Assembly (NCBI RefSeq): GCF_001723175.1
Contig: NC_064654.1
Span: 2,046,001-2,110,000, forward strand
DNA length: 64,000 nt
From: Penicillium oxalicum
Lineage: Eukaryota > Ascomycota > Eurotiomycetes > Eurotiales > Aspergillaceae
Reading direction: 5' to 3'
Made by a program: the position numbers and the translations under genes. The notes beneath the pieces are model-generated. The model had not been told where the DNA came from and did not search any database. It was given only the letters and a program-made list of their open reading frames with translations. Each line of letters opens with the position of its first letter. Positions within the stretch are counted from its first letter, which is position 1. Below are positions 45,577-57,955 of the stretch, piece by piece.

Positions 45577-48500
45577 ATGACTTCCCGGTAAGTGATCATA
45601 ATCCAATCATGACGCGTCAGTCACCTGATACTAATCAGAACTGCAGCCTTGACCGTCTTGTCACGTGAGTACACCCCGGTTCGACGTCACCTGATCGCTG
45701 CTCGCGGATGCTTTGATGTGGGGGACCCACCTTGACTGACCAACCACCTCTCTAGACTGCTGGAGACTGGTAGCACCCAGTTGATTCGGAATACTGCTGC
45801 TCAACAACTGGCTGATGTCCAGAAGCAGCATCCGGATGAACTTTTCAACCTCCTAGGCCGCATTCTTCCATATCTCCGATCCAAATCTTGGGATACACGC
45901 ACCGCCGCCGCTCGGGCAATCGGTCTCATCGTCGCCAACGCCGATGTCTATGATCCCAACGAGGATGACGGCCTCCAAATCAAGTCCTCCGCAGATGATG
46001 ACGATGATGTGGAGATCAAGGCAGAGATCAAATCAGAGACGCTATTTTTCTCCCCGGAAAGGCCCCTGGACCTCGAAACGCTCGACATCGCCTCAGTCTT
46101 GAAGTACGGTAAACGGCTTCTCGGTAGTGGTGGAAAGGAGCATGAATACTCCTTGGCCGCATTGGATCCGGCAGCGCGTCTTCAGCATCAGAAGAAGACA
46201 CTTTACGGGCGCTTGGGATTCGAAGGCGAGTTCTTGGACGATGATATCGACCTTGGTGAATCCATTGTTTCCAAGCCAGCTACACCGGCTCCAAAGCACG
46301 AGCATTCGGGCACTCTGCCTACAAATTCCCGTGAGAACAGCCTGCAAGATGCAGCTTCCCGTTGGCCTTCCTCCCTAATGAGGCCGCCAAAGTTGATGAG
46401 TCAGGCCTCAGCAAGCGACAATTGAATCAGCTCAAACGCAAGAACAAACACAGCGCCAAGATGGGAGCGAATAAGGTGCGTGTTGTGGATTTGTCCTCCC
46501 GCCGTACATCCGATAACCCCACAACCCCTTTGGCAGCGACACCGCATCCCATCAAAGCTGAGAATGGCGACGAACAAAATGGCGACAGCAAAGCCGACTA
46601 CTTCTCCTTGGATCGTTCTGGCGGCGACGACGACTCCAAGATCGTCTCCGAGTTCAAAGGGCCAGTGGCACCCGAAAAACCTATCATTCAGCCAAGTCTT
46701 GTCGACCAGGGCGCTGGGTGGCCTCTGGAGTGCATGTGTGAGTTTCTCTCAGTCGATATCTTCGATCCCAACTGGGAGGTGCGCCATGGGGCAGCAATGG
46801 CCCTCCGAGAGGTGGTCAGGGTACAAGGTGCAGGGGCCGGTCGTTTGGAAGGCAAGAGTCGTCAGGAGAACGATCAGCTGAACCGCCGATGGCTGGATGA
46901 CCTTGCGTGCCGCTTGATTTGTGTCCTCATTCTGGATCGGTTTGGTGACTACATTTCAGACAATGTCGTGGCGCCGATTCGCGAGACAGTGGGTCAGACT
47001 CTTGGAGCTCTTCTTTCCCATTTGTCGCCCAAATCTGTTCAACTGGTGTACAAGTGCCTGTACCGTATCATCATGCAAAAAGATCTGGACTTGGATCGCC
47101 CCATCTGGGAGGTCTGTCATGGTGGCATGATTGGTCTGCGCTACTTGGTCGCAATTCGTAAAGATGTTCTTCTCAAATATCCGGTGTTGATGGATGGTGT
47201 TCTGGAGGCTGTGATGAAAGGCCTGGCAGATTTTGACGATGACGTGCGAGCTGTGAGTGCTGCCACCTTGGTACCAATTGCCGAGGAGTTTGTCGCATCT
47301 CGTACAGGCACCCTTGGAACACTGATGAATATTGTTTGGGAATGCCTGTCCAATCTTCAAGACGATTTGAGCGCTAGCACAGGGTCTGTCATGGATCTTC
47401 TAGCCAAGCTGTGTACGTTCCCAGAGGTCCTCGAAGCGATGAAGGCGAATGCCGCGGACGATCCAGATGCGTCTTTCGGAAACCTGGTCCCCCGCTTGTA
47501 CCCATTTTTGCGCCATACCATCACCAGCGTCAGATCTGCCGTTCTACGCGCTCTCATGACCTTCCTGAAACTCGAAGGCGAAGGTAGCACGGACTGGGTA
47601 GATGGCAAGGCTCTCAGGTTGATTTTTCAGAATCTCCTAGTGGAGCGCAACGAGGGGGTTCTCAAGCTGTCTTTGCAGGTTTGGTCGGAGCTGCTCAAGG
47701 CAATGGAAAATCGTGGATCATTCAATCAAGGAAGCGAGCTCTCAGCCTCCGTCGAGCCCTTGGTTGCGCTGACACTTGGGCCATTTGGTGTCCCGCGATA
47801 CCCAATCCCCATGAATGCCTGTCTGTTCATCAAACCATCTGGGGTGCCCTTTTCTGTCGCCACTCCATTTCCTAATACAAAGGCCTCATCGCCCGGGAGC
47901 GCAACCCCGGGTGGGAGCGAGGCTAAGGGGGGTCGCAGACGCAAGTCCGAAAAGAAAGAGGCTCCTCCACCGTCCGCGCACAATGTTGATGGGCACATGT
48001 TATCAGGCGATATCGACCTCGTCGGTGTGGACACTATGCTCAGATCCAAAATCTACGCGGCAAAGGCCCTGGGTGAGCTGCTGGCCTTTTGGAACAGACA
48101 TCAACTTCCTCCATTCTGGTCGACAATTCTCGATGGGTTCGACCATCCAGCATCCACATCTCAGCTTGCGAGTGCTATGGTCATTGAAGAATATGCACGC
48201 ATCTCCGGGGCCGAGAGTAAATATTCTACTTCTTTGTGCGAACGCCTCCGACCAATCATTGAAACTGAGCGTCCGCCCTGGTATTCAGACATTGCCTGCT
48301 ATCTGCATGTCTCGCGAGCGCAATGCCACTCTTTGCTCAACGCCTTCCGAGATCATGCGCACGTGTCTCCTTCCCGATTGCCCACATTAGCCGTGGTTGT
48401 TCAAGGTGACCCTGAAGCCGGCCCCAATGCATTCTCCTTGGCCGACGCCGAGAAACTCATCGGGCCGGACTTTGACCGCTTGAAGAAGAATCTCACCCCC

Positions 48501-51500
48501 GCCCAGAGAATCACAGCGACACAAGTCCTCAATGACACGCGCATGACGGCACAAACTGCGGTTGACGAGGCGCGAATCATGAGAGAGCAACGGGACATGC
48601 GTGTATTGGCTGCTGCTGCGGGTGCTTTGGTCGCCCTCTGTGACATTCCAAAGAAACCAGGCCATATTATCAAGAGTATGATGGACAGCATCAAGACGGA
48701 GGAAAACTTTGAGCTTCAACAACGTTCCGCGACAGCAGTTGCAAGCTTGATAGAGTATTACACCGCCGCAACTAAGCGCGGGCCAGTTGACAAGATCATT
48801 GGGAACCTGGTCAAGTACTGCTGTGTGGATACATCAGAAACCCCCGAGTTTCTTCATAACGCCCATCTCGAGCAATCCATATTGTCGCTCCGGAAGGAAG
48901 AAGATCGCCGTGACCACCCTGATGCTGCTAAATTCGAGCGCGATGCGAGAGAGGCCCGGATCATGCGGCGCGGTGCCAAGGATGCTCTTGAGCAGCTGAC
49001 CATCAAATTCGGTGCGCAGCTCATGGAGAAAATCCCCAATTTGGCATCACTCGTAGAGCGTCCCTTGAAAGAGGCTTTGCAAGGCGAGCTTCCTGAGACC
49101 ATCGCCGAACCTGGCAATGAGCTTGGACAGGAGGTTGTGGATGGATTGTCTACACTTCGTGCCCTCCTTCCTAAGTTTGACCCTGGTCTTTATCCCTGGG
49201 TTATTGACCTGATGCCGCTCATAGCCAAGGCTTTGCAGTGCCGACTTTCTGTGATTCGCTATGCAGCTGCCAAATGCTTTGCCACAGTCTGTAGCGTCAT
49301 CACTGTTGAAGGCATGACAATGCTGGTTGAAAAGGTTCTTCCGACTATCAATAACGCACTGGACGTGCACCATCGTCAAGGTGCCATTGAATGCATATAT
49401 CATCTTATCCATGTGATGGAGGATGGTATCTTGCCCTATGTCATCTTCCTCGTGGTTCCTGTCCTCGGCCGCATGAGCGACTCTGACAATGACACGCGCC
49501 TTTTGGCAACGACATCTTTCGCAACATTGGTCAAATTAGTTCCATTGGAAGCGGGCATTCCAGATCCTCCTGGATTGTCCGAGGAATTGCTGAAGGGTCG
49601 CGATCGGGAACGCAAGTTCATGTCCCAAATGCTTGATGCACGAAAGGTTGAGCCTTTCCAGATTCCTGTGGCCATCAAAGCGGAACTTCGATCATATCAA
49701 CAAGATGGTGTCAATTGGCTGGCTTTCCTTAACCGCTACAACCTTCACGGTATTCTCTGTGATGACATGGGTCTTGGCAAGACATTGCAGACCATCTGTA
49801 TTGTCGCGAGTGACCATCACATGCGGGCCGAAGAGTTTGCCAAGAGTCAATCCCTGGATGCCCGTAAACTTCCCAGTTTGATTGTTTGTCCGCCCTCTCT
49901 CTCTGGTCACTGGCAACAAGAAGTCAAGCAGTATGCTCCCTTTTTGAACTGCGTCGCCTACGTCGGACCTCCAGCGGAGCGTGTCAGAATTCAGCCCATG
50001 CTTGCACAAGCAGATGTGGTTGTGACGTCGTATGATGTGTGTCGCAATGACAACGAACTGCTCGGCGCCATTAGCTGGAACTACTGCGTCCTCGACGAAG
50101 GTCATCTCATCAAAAACCCCAAAGCCAAGATTACACTCTCTGTGAAAAAGCTAATGAGCAACCATCGCTTGATTCTTTCTGGCACACCAATTCAAAACAA
50201 CGTGCTTGAGCTTTGGTCGTTGTTTGACTTCTTAATGCCTGGATTCCTGGGTACAGAAAAGGTTTTCTTGGACCGATTTGCGAAGCCTATTGCGGCAAGT
50301 CGATTCAGCAAGTCATCTTCCAAGGAACAGGAGGCTGGTGCTCTCGCCATTGAGGCTCTGCACAAGCAAGTCCTACCATTCCTTCTTCGCCGTCTCAAGG
50401 AGGAAGTACTCAATGACTTGCCTCCAAAGATTATTCAGAACTACTACTGCGATCCCAGTGAGCTGCAAAAGAAACTCTTTGAAGACTTCTCCAAGAAGGA
50501 ACAGAAGGAAATTCAAGAAAAGGTTGGCAGTACGGATCGCTCCGACAAGGAGCACATCTTCCAGGCTCTTCAGTACATGCGCCGTCTTTGCAACTCTCCC
50601 GCTTTGGTAGTCAAGGAGGGCCACAAACAGTACAATGAGGTGCAAACTTATCTGTCCAACAAGCGGTCCAACATTCGAGACGTCGCGCACGCGCCGAAGC
50701 TTTCCGCATTGCGTGATCTGCTTGTTGACTGTGGTATCGGGCTTGATCATTCTGCTGAGGGAGAATTAGACACGGGTGCAAGCTTCGTCAGCCCGCACCG
50801 TGCTCTGATTTTCTGTCAGATGAAAGAAATGCTCGATATCGTTCAAAACGATGTTCTGAAGAAGCTGCTTCCATCGGTCCAATACCTTCGTCTGGATGGA
50901 GGAGTTGAGGCTACAAAACGCCAAGACATCGTCAACCGTTTCAATACTGATCCCAGTTACGATGTCCTACTTCTGACTACTAGTGTTGGTGGCCTGGGCC
51001 TTAACCTCACTGGAGCCGACACTGTCATCTTCGTCGAGCATGACTGGAACCCCCAAAAGGACATTCAGGCGATGGACCGTGCCCATCGCATTGGTCAAAA
51101 GAAGGTTGTCAATGTCTACCGATTGATCACTCGGGGTACTTTGGAGGAGAAGATCTTGAAGTAAGTTCTCACGTCGTCTCTGCCCTGTCTCTCAGACCTC
51201 AAACTAACACTGTATTCCTTCTAGTCTCCAACGTTTCAAGATTGATGTCGCATCCACTGTAGTCAATCAACAGAACGCTGGACTTGGCACTATGGACACT
51301 GATCAACTCCTGGATCTATTCAGTCTCGGAGAAACGGCCGAAACCGCAGAAAAACCAGCCGAGCCATCCGGCAATGAAGTCGATATGGTCGACATTGATG
51401 GCGAAGTCCGAGAGAAGGGCAAGAAGGGTTGGCTTGATGATCTTGGAGAACTCTGGGACGATCGCCAGTACCAAGAAGAGTACAACCTGGATTCCTTCCT

Positions 51501-51519
51501 CGCCACCATGAAAAACTGA
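45577..51519 (+). CDS. mot1: MOT1, TBP-removing Snf2-family ATPase
   Basis: Five exons (45577-45587, 45647-45664, 45756-46330, 46405-51160, 51225-51519) give 1884 residues, close to yeast Mot1 (1867). The first two coding exons are only 11 and 18 nt. The N-terminal 1100 or so residues are HEAT-type repeats (LDRLVTLLETGSTQLIRNTAA at the start) that grip TATA-binding protein. The Snf2 ATPase follows: DDMGLGKT (Walker A), DEGH (Walker B), SGTPIQNN, LLTTSVGGLGLNLTGAD and DRAHRIGQ. The ATPase lifts TBP from promoters, a global transcription function in the nucleus. The third intron (74 nt, GTGAGA...CTAAT...CAG) must be removed, otherwise the frame appears broken near 46380. The final exon carries a C-terminal GELWDDRQYQEEYNLDSFLATM segment. 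Confidence 0.95.
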
Positions 51520-52611
51520 TCACACCCTGGCGTTTCGACTTTATGCTTCACTCTTACCTCCCGTATCCTATCCTGCACCACGATCGTCATGCCCCCCGTT
51601 GCGTTTGCTTTAAACTCCTCAAAATTCCTTTTGTTTTATTCTTATGCATCCCCGAGCGATTAATGTCTTTGTTTTCTATTCTATTTCTTCTGGTATTTTG
51701 GGGGAAATTCTTCCAGGCGGCGCTTTGATTCCTTACGTGCAAATGCTATGACCATGGGACTCGCATTGTATCCTCCCATGTATTTCCTACGTTTCCAGTA
51801 ATTCCTCCTCTACGATGAATGATACCTTGCATGTATATAGACACCTCGGACAACGCATGTTATTTGAGTTTACGCACCTTCGCAGCCGGAGAACCTTCTC
51901 TATGGCTTGCGATAGGTTGCATATGGATGAGGCCTATTTCCAAGCCTGTTCACTTGGACTACCCAGAGTATCTCGGAGATCTTCTGTAAGACTTCGCGTA
52001 AGTAAGAGAATGATCTCTTGAACAATGATGAAAAGGATTCATGATTTCATTATTTGTATCATCAACGCATAGATTTAACATGGCCCCTAATGATATGCCT
52101 GTCCCTTCCTTGGGGCGTGGCCAAGATCGACGCCTGCATTTCAGCACTTGCAGCGCAACTGAACCTGTTGCATAGCGTAGCGCCGGAAGCAATAAATGAA
52201 AGCAGACACGTTGAAATGGTAACAGAAATGTCGTTCGAGCGGACTAGGGATAGATTAGACAAGAAGTAGAGAAAGACAGAGAAGGGACCGTGAACGCCAG
52301 AGTCATCAACCTCTTTTTGCCCGAGAGATGTGATGCATGCTAGACGCCCAATACCAGACGCGGAACTCCACAATGAGGAATGAAGGATAAGTCCAACCAA
52401 TAAAACGAAACAGTTGCACAACAAAAGGACTCTGAGATCACATCGCGACACAAGATAAAAGTGCTCTCGTAACAGTAGGAGACTGCGCTCTTGACAAGAT
52501 CTCGAGCACAAGAATGACTCGTAACCCGACGGGAGTGAACGCCTGAGGATGTTTTGAAAAGAATTGCTGATGTCTGAAGTTTGGAATACTTCCAGGTCAA
52601 GTCGAGACCGT
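51520..52611. other. convergent intergenic region
   Basis: These are the 3' flanks of MOT1 and of the next minus-strand gene. It is T-rich after the MOT1 stop. No gene is supported. Confidence 0.5.
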
Positions 52612-54625
52612 TCAAGATTTGCTCTTAGGTTTAGCCAACATGTTCAAGCGGCTGAGACTGAGGGTGCCGCGTGATTTCTGCTTCGCGCTGGCAGTCACAC
52701 TGCGCGGAGTCGCCGCACGTGCGGTTGAGACGCGAGAAGGCGTCTTGATCACTCGTGCCTTGATTGGACTTGAGATAACGGGAGTGGACTTCTTGAGTCT
52801 CTTTGCGCTTCGGGCTTCAGTCGCCGGCTCTGACGGAGGCACGTTTTCAACATTGTCCGCACTTGGCAGGTCGTCATCGTCCGTATCGTCTCGGTGTCTC
52901 TTCTTGTTTGCAAGCCCGTGCGCGATACCATGGGTGACGACAGGAAGTTCAGGATAGCTAGATTCTCCCCCAGCCACGGTTGACTTGCGGACGTGCCGGA
53001 CAGTGGGTGACAGAATGACGTCAGAATCTGCCTCTTCCTTGATCGCAGCACTTTGTTCGGGCGTGAGAGCAGGAAGAACAGGATAGCTGATATCTGAAGG
53101 ATCTAGATGAGCATGAGTAGTAGAAGATTTGAGCCGGGAGGGTGACGCGTGGGCCAGGTTATAGCGCGATTTGACACTGGGTGTGAATTCAACGTGCTTC
53201 TTTGGAGACGGCGACGGAGCGAGATCGGGTTCTTCCTTTTTGGAGCCAAGAAGCAGATCTGACTTGAAGTCAGGCGCGGCGACATGCGTTCCAGCCGCGA
53301 TCTTGGCAGGATCGCGAGAGAACAAGGGCTGACGTTTGCGGAGGATGGACTTCAGATGATTTAGGGTAGGAAGGCTGCTTTTGAACCGAGGGTTGAATTC
53401 CGTGCGCGGAGTACGAGGGGAGGCAAGACCCTTCGTCGAGGGCGAACGTGCCAGCGAAGGGATCAATGAAGTCTTTGGGGCCTTGATACTGACAGACCCG
53501 GAACGTGCCATTGAAGCCCGGGTCGGTGTCATGATCGAGCTGGTAATTCTTGATCGGACCCGTGGCGCGGCAGATTTGGGTGTGATAGCACGCTTCTCCT
53601 CAAGCTGAGGACGAGCCTCCGACGTGACAGGATTTGGCTTAGCACGCTTAGCATTCGGGGTTGCAACGGCTGAGACATCTTCGCTTGAAGCCTTGGTGGA
53701 CGTTCTGGAGGGAGAGCCATCCTGCGAAGGAGCATCGTTTAACTCCGCCTTAGATTTGGTGCGCTTAAGTGACTTTGTCACGGGCTGGAAGCGACCCGGC
53801 GTGGCTCGGAAGGATGAAGGGTGCCCGGCAATGGAGTCCATCTTTTTGAACTCGGCCATGTGGACGTCACTGAAGCGGCTAGCCTTGCTCTTGGGCTTCG
53901 CAATCTTTCTGTCGCCGTGCGTGGCCTCAGCCTCTTGCTCTTGTCGAGTCTGCTTTGACTTATCGCGAACCATCTGTTCCTTGATTCGGGCGACCTCTTC
54001 ACGAACGCTGTCCATCAGCTGCTTGGCCTCGTCACTCAGCTGAGACTCTTCTCCGCGCCTGAACTCGTAGCCGGGGGTACCGAAGAGTGTGGGTGCGGGG
54101 GAGGCGGTTGACTTGGATGGAGTGTTTTGGATAGCGGAGTTTCTGATAATATTCCCGTCGGCATCTTTTTGGACGGGATTAAAGCCTAGGACCATGCCGG
54201 TGTCGACACGTTTGGTTGTGCTTTTTTGTACTTTGCTAGGGTGCATCTCCTCGAGAGATGGTCGGACGGCAGGAACAGAAGTTGGAGTTCTAGTTTCCGC
54301 CTTGCCACCATTGGAGTGGGCATTTGGCGTTCTCTGAATTGATCTTTTAGCCATCGGGGTGTGGACAGCGATTTGGTCAGGCTCAGATGTCTCCACGCGC
54401 TCTTCAACAACAGACGCCAGTTTTTGCGGAACTTTGCGTTCGTTCACGGCATCTTGGGGCTATATCCATCGAGTTGAGTTAGTATGGCTCGGTTTGGCTC
54501 CACTTTGCATAGCTTGACGTCTTGTAAGTGTCAAATAGCGGGCGTTGCCAGGGCACACTGACCTCGGGAGCGGGAGAGGGCTGGGCGCTAACACTGCGCA
54601 ATCGCGCGGAACGGCGCACCGCCAT
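52612..54625 (-). CDS. basic Ser/Thr/Pro-rich protein, probably nuclear
   Basis: Two exons (54625-54563 and 54459-52612) give 636 residues; the intron has a perfect ACTAAC branch site and phase 0 junctions. The protein is rich in Lys, Ser, Pro and Thr, with repeated TPxxS/T and SPxK-type sites suitable for cyclin-dependent kinases. It starts MAVRRSARLRS. One helix (SDEAKQLMDSVREEVARIKEQ) could form a coiled coil, followed by a block that looks conserved (RFSDVHMAEFKKMDSIAGH). The C-terminal third carries further basic motifs, including RSAKRLKKSTP. This composition suits a chromosome- or microtubule-associated protein. I do not recognise a named family and would not assign a function. Confidence 0.75.
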
Positions 54626-55615
54626 GGCCAGCTGTGCAACAAATTCGAATGAGGGGACTAATGAATGAGAGGGTGATTTGTTTTCAAAGAATTATATTCG
54701 CAAGGCAGGGGGCGGCCAGAAGGGGATCGGGTGGAGGGGCGAGTCCAGGAAGTGGTGATGTTTCGAGTTTCCGGGGAGAAGAATGCAACCTGTCTCGCCG
54801 TAAACAAAACGCGTTGACAGGTTTGACGTCACATGACTAATCACCCGCGGCTGCCCGCAATGTAGGGCACTCGATTGCGTCCTGAAAATTCAGGCATCAG
54901 AGAAGCTCCGGTTCCATGTCGGATCAATTGATGAATTCATACTATCAGTGGCATCCATCCATTCTGCGTGGACTGACCTCCCTCCATCACTCTCATCGAC
55001 TGCCAAAATGCCCGTGAGGCTCTAGGACGTTACCAGTCAAATCAGTGCTGGCTGTGCATATCTGCCACATCGCAAGCTTGGATATCGCATGTTTTGCAAT
55101 GTGATGCGTTTTGTGTAGTCATCTCTTGGGCTATAGATTTCAATTCTTCTTCTCAAGACGAAAGCAAATCTTTCAAATAGTAAAATCTCCGTTTCAACCT
55201 CAGTCGCCATAAGCAGTGCCATAATGTTTTGAGCCAGAATAGCATGCTTCGTTAGGCTCTGGACGAGTACAAAATGGAAGAGGAGGCGGTGGACACTGCT
55301 AAAGCACTCCGGGGGCCACTGCGCGCCCATCAGCAGCCAAATTATGACCAGCCATCCAACAAATCTCTCGCCGAGCGTCTTACTTTCCTGAAAGGAACTT
55401 GGACGGAACTCAGACTCCAGTCTCCAGCCTCCAGCCTCTTGAGTAAGTGGCGCTTGATACTAGGGTCGCTACGCTTTTGTCTATCTGCGGATCAAGAAGC
55501 AGTAGCACAAGGTGTAGTTCAGTTTGCCTGTGACTGATAAGTCCAGAGCACCTTTCAGCGATATTCCTCCCTTGGGATACTTGGTGCCCACCACCAACCT
55601 CTTGAGGCAGGAAAC
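54626..55615. other. divergent intergenic region
   Basis: This holds the promoters of the basic protein (minus) and of the esterase-like gene (plus). Short open frames on both strands have no supporting features. Confidence 0.5.
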
Positions 55616-56504
55616 ATGGACTTCCCTTCGCCTCATGTCGTTGCTCCACAAGAGAGACATACCCATACCGCTATCTTCTTACACGGACGAGGAAGCACCG
55701 CGTTGGAGTTCTGTGAAGATCTGTTGCAGTCAACTACTTCACAGCTCAAATCCCTCCCGGACAGCTTACCACATTTTCGCTGGGTCTTTCCTGCGGCAAA
55801 GACCCTGTATTCTACGAGGTTTCAAGAGATGCAGTGGGCCTGGTTCGACGTGTGGTCTCTCGAGAATGTCGAAGAGCGGCAAGAGCTGGTCCTCGAAGGC
55901 CTGCGAGAATCTGTTTCTCATTTGCTCGCAATTCTGGCGGATGAAATCGAACGAGTGGGGGGAGATGCCAGCCGCGTCTTTCTCTGTGGAATCAGTCAGG
56001 GTATGGCAACTGCTCTGTGGACGTTCTTCTGTGCCGTCGGACAGATCAAGCAACCTCTCGGAGGGCTGGTAGGATTCTGTGGTTGGCTACCTTTTGCCCG
56101 CAAAGTAGAAGATTTAATCCGTAGGCAGCAAGCCATGGCGTTACTGCCATCGAGTGTCACGGGTCTCATCCTGGCCGACTCTAACGGGCTTGACAATAAC
56201 CGGGCAATTTTGACTTTTGCTTCGTGACCTACTCGATCTTCCGAGCCTGGCACGAATCGATGCATCCACGGACATGTCTATACTCTCGACGCCGGTGCTT
56301 TTGAGCCATGGATCAGACGATCAAGTGGTTCCTATCCGATTGGGCCGACAGGCGGCCAGATTCTTGCAACATCTGAACGGGTCTACAGAATGGGCCTATT
56401 TCAGTGGTGCCGAAGCGAACGGACACTGGATCAAGGAGCCAGACGGGTTTGATCAAATTCTCAACTTTCTCAATAGGCGGCTGAATTCACGGTCTCACAG
56501 CTAG
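55616..56504 (+). CDS. acyl-protein-thioesterase/carboxylesterase-like hydrolase, frame broken
   Basis: The first frame (55616 to TGA 56225-56227) carries FLHGRGS near residue 21 (oxyanion region) and the nucleophile elbow GISQG with Ser127. The remaining catalytic residues lie in the next frame: HGSDDQVV (Asp) and NGHWIKEP (His), ending at TAG about 56502. Together they make the alpha/beta-hydrolase triad of the phospholipase/carboxylesterase family (APT1-like, fungal branch), about 296 residues. The frames meet near 56212-56221, where one extra base or two missing bases would explain the shift. A CTAAC word lies at 56181 but no donor and acceptor of the right phase exist. As written the gene gives a 203-residue protein without Asp and His of the triad and so is probably inactive. 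Confidence 0.75.
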
Positions 56505-56917
56505 CATGGGTTGCATGTCACATTCAATGATAGTGACAGGATATGGGAGGGGGTTACCAATGGGAGTTTATGCGATCTTAAGATCAGATGTTTTCTTGTC
56601 ATCTTGGCGCCATGACGCATTTGCTCCGAGGTTGGAAGAGGGAAAAGGAGCAAAGATGGCGGGGGCGCGTCGGCCGATCCGACTGTCAGCCCCCGCAATG
56701 TATTCAAACCAGAAAATCGAAATGGATAGAATGGCGCGAATGACATCTTTAGTGTCGATTGAGACGTGTCTTGGCCCTGACCAAATCCCTCATGTCTGAG
56801 AACGGAGAGTTCCTATTTTTTCAAGGTTTGGTCAGTTCCATCCAATCCAGAATAGAGACTTAGGAAACGCAGAGCATCTACTGCTGGCCGCTGGGGGACC
56901 TCATTCGGGATCGATCC
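56505..56917. other. intergenic region between hydrolase and racemase genes
   Basis: The 412-bp space should hold the terminator of the hydrolase gene and the promoter of the next gene on the same strand. No coding feature is seen. Confidence 0.5.
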
Positions 56918-57955
56918 ATGCATTTCTCGCGTTCCATTACCATTGTTGGCTGCCACGCCGAAGGCGAAGTGGGTGATGTGATCACCGGGGGTGTTTTGGA
57001 TGTGCCGGGGAGAACCATGTATGACAAAATGGTTTACATGGAGACCAACCACGGTAGCCTGCGGCGGCTCCTGCTCAACGAGCCCCGAGGACGCTCCTCG
57101 ATGAATACGAATCTAGTGCTTCCGCCCTGTGATCCGCGTGCAGATGCTGGCTTTCTGATCATGGAGAGTGAGGAATACGCGCCCATGTCCGGGTCCAATC
57201 TGATTTGCACAACCACGGTGCTCTTGGAAACTGGCATGTTGCCCATGGAAGAGCCATCCACTGTGGTGAGGCTAGATACCGCTGCCGGCTTGGTGACTGT
57301 CACGGCCGAGTGCAGGTCTGGAAAGTGCCAGAGCGTCGAGTTTGACAATGTCCCTGCCTTTGTCCTGGAGCTCGATTATCAGGTTGAGGTCCCCAGCATT
57401 GGCCCAGTCTCGATCGATATTGCTTATGGTGGGACGATGTTCATTCTAGTGGATGCCGCGTCCCTGGGGCTGCGAATCGACAATCAGCATGCTCATCAAC
57501 TCGTGGAAATCGCGGAGAAAATCAAACGCGCAACGGAGGCTGTCTACACTCCAGTGCACCCCGAACATCCGGGGACGAAGGGGTTTAATGTGTTGGCATT
57601 TACCGAGCCCGTCACGCTAGAGCAGGGTGCTAAAGTGGCCACCAATGCTGTGGTGGTTTCCCCTGGGCGCTTTGACCGTAGCCCGTGTGGGACAGGGACT
57701 TGCGCTCGCCTGGCCACGATGCACTGTAGGGGGGAAATCGAGGCTGGGCAGGAGTTCAAGCATCGCAGCATTTTGGGCACCGAATTCAGCAGTCGTATTC
57801 GGGGCACCACGACGGTTGGAAAATACCCGGCGATCTTGCCGACGGTCAAAGGGCGGGCTTGGATCACCAGCTTCAAGCAGGTCGTTTTGGACCCAAGTGA
57901 TCCATTTCCAGAAGGGTTTCGCGTTGGAGACCAGTGGCACATGCCACAGAACTGA
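56918..57955 (+). CDS. proline racemase superfamily enzyme, Ser/Cys type
   Basis: Intronless, 345 residues, the usual length. Family landmarks: GCHAEGEVGDVITGG at 11-25, MSGSN at 90-94, and DRSPCGTGTCARLA at 253-266. In the superfamily two residues act as acid/base pair. The second is Cys257, as in proline racemase and 4-hydroxyproline epimerase; the first is Ser91 where racemases have Cys. Ser/Cys pairs are known among hydroxyproline 2-epimerases, whereas trans-3-hydroxyproline dehydratases have Cys/Thr. An epimerase acting on 4- or 3-hydroxyproline is therefore the best guess; substrate is not certain. Likely cytosolic, with no signal peptide. Upstream and in the same direction is the hydrolase; downstream, also in the same direction, is an amino-acid transporter. 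Confidence 0.88.
   Translation: MHFSRSITIVGCHAEGEVGDVITGGVLDVPGRTMYDKMVYMETNHGSLRRLLLNEPRGRSSMNTNLVLPPCDPRADAGFLIMESEEYAPMSGSNLICTTTVLLETGMLPMEEPSTVVRLDTAAGLVTVTAECRSGKCQSVEFDNVPAFVLELDYQVEVPSIGPVSIDIAYGGTMFILVDAASLGLRIDNQHAHQLVEIAEKIKRATEAVYTPVHPEHPGTKGFNVLAFTEPVTLEQGAKVATNAVVVSPGRFDRSPCGTGTCARLATMHCRGEIEAGQEFKHRSILGTEFSSRIRGTTTVGKYPAILPTVKGRAWITSFKQVVLDPSDPFPEGFRVGDQWHMPQN

Noticed and set aside
46331..46404. Apparent frame break in MOT1 between two long open frames.
   Set aside because: A 74-nt intron with donor GTGAGA, a CTAAT branch word and a CAG acceptor joins the frames in phase 1 and gives a conserved LSKRQLNQLKRKNK continuation.
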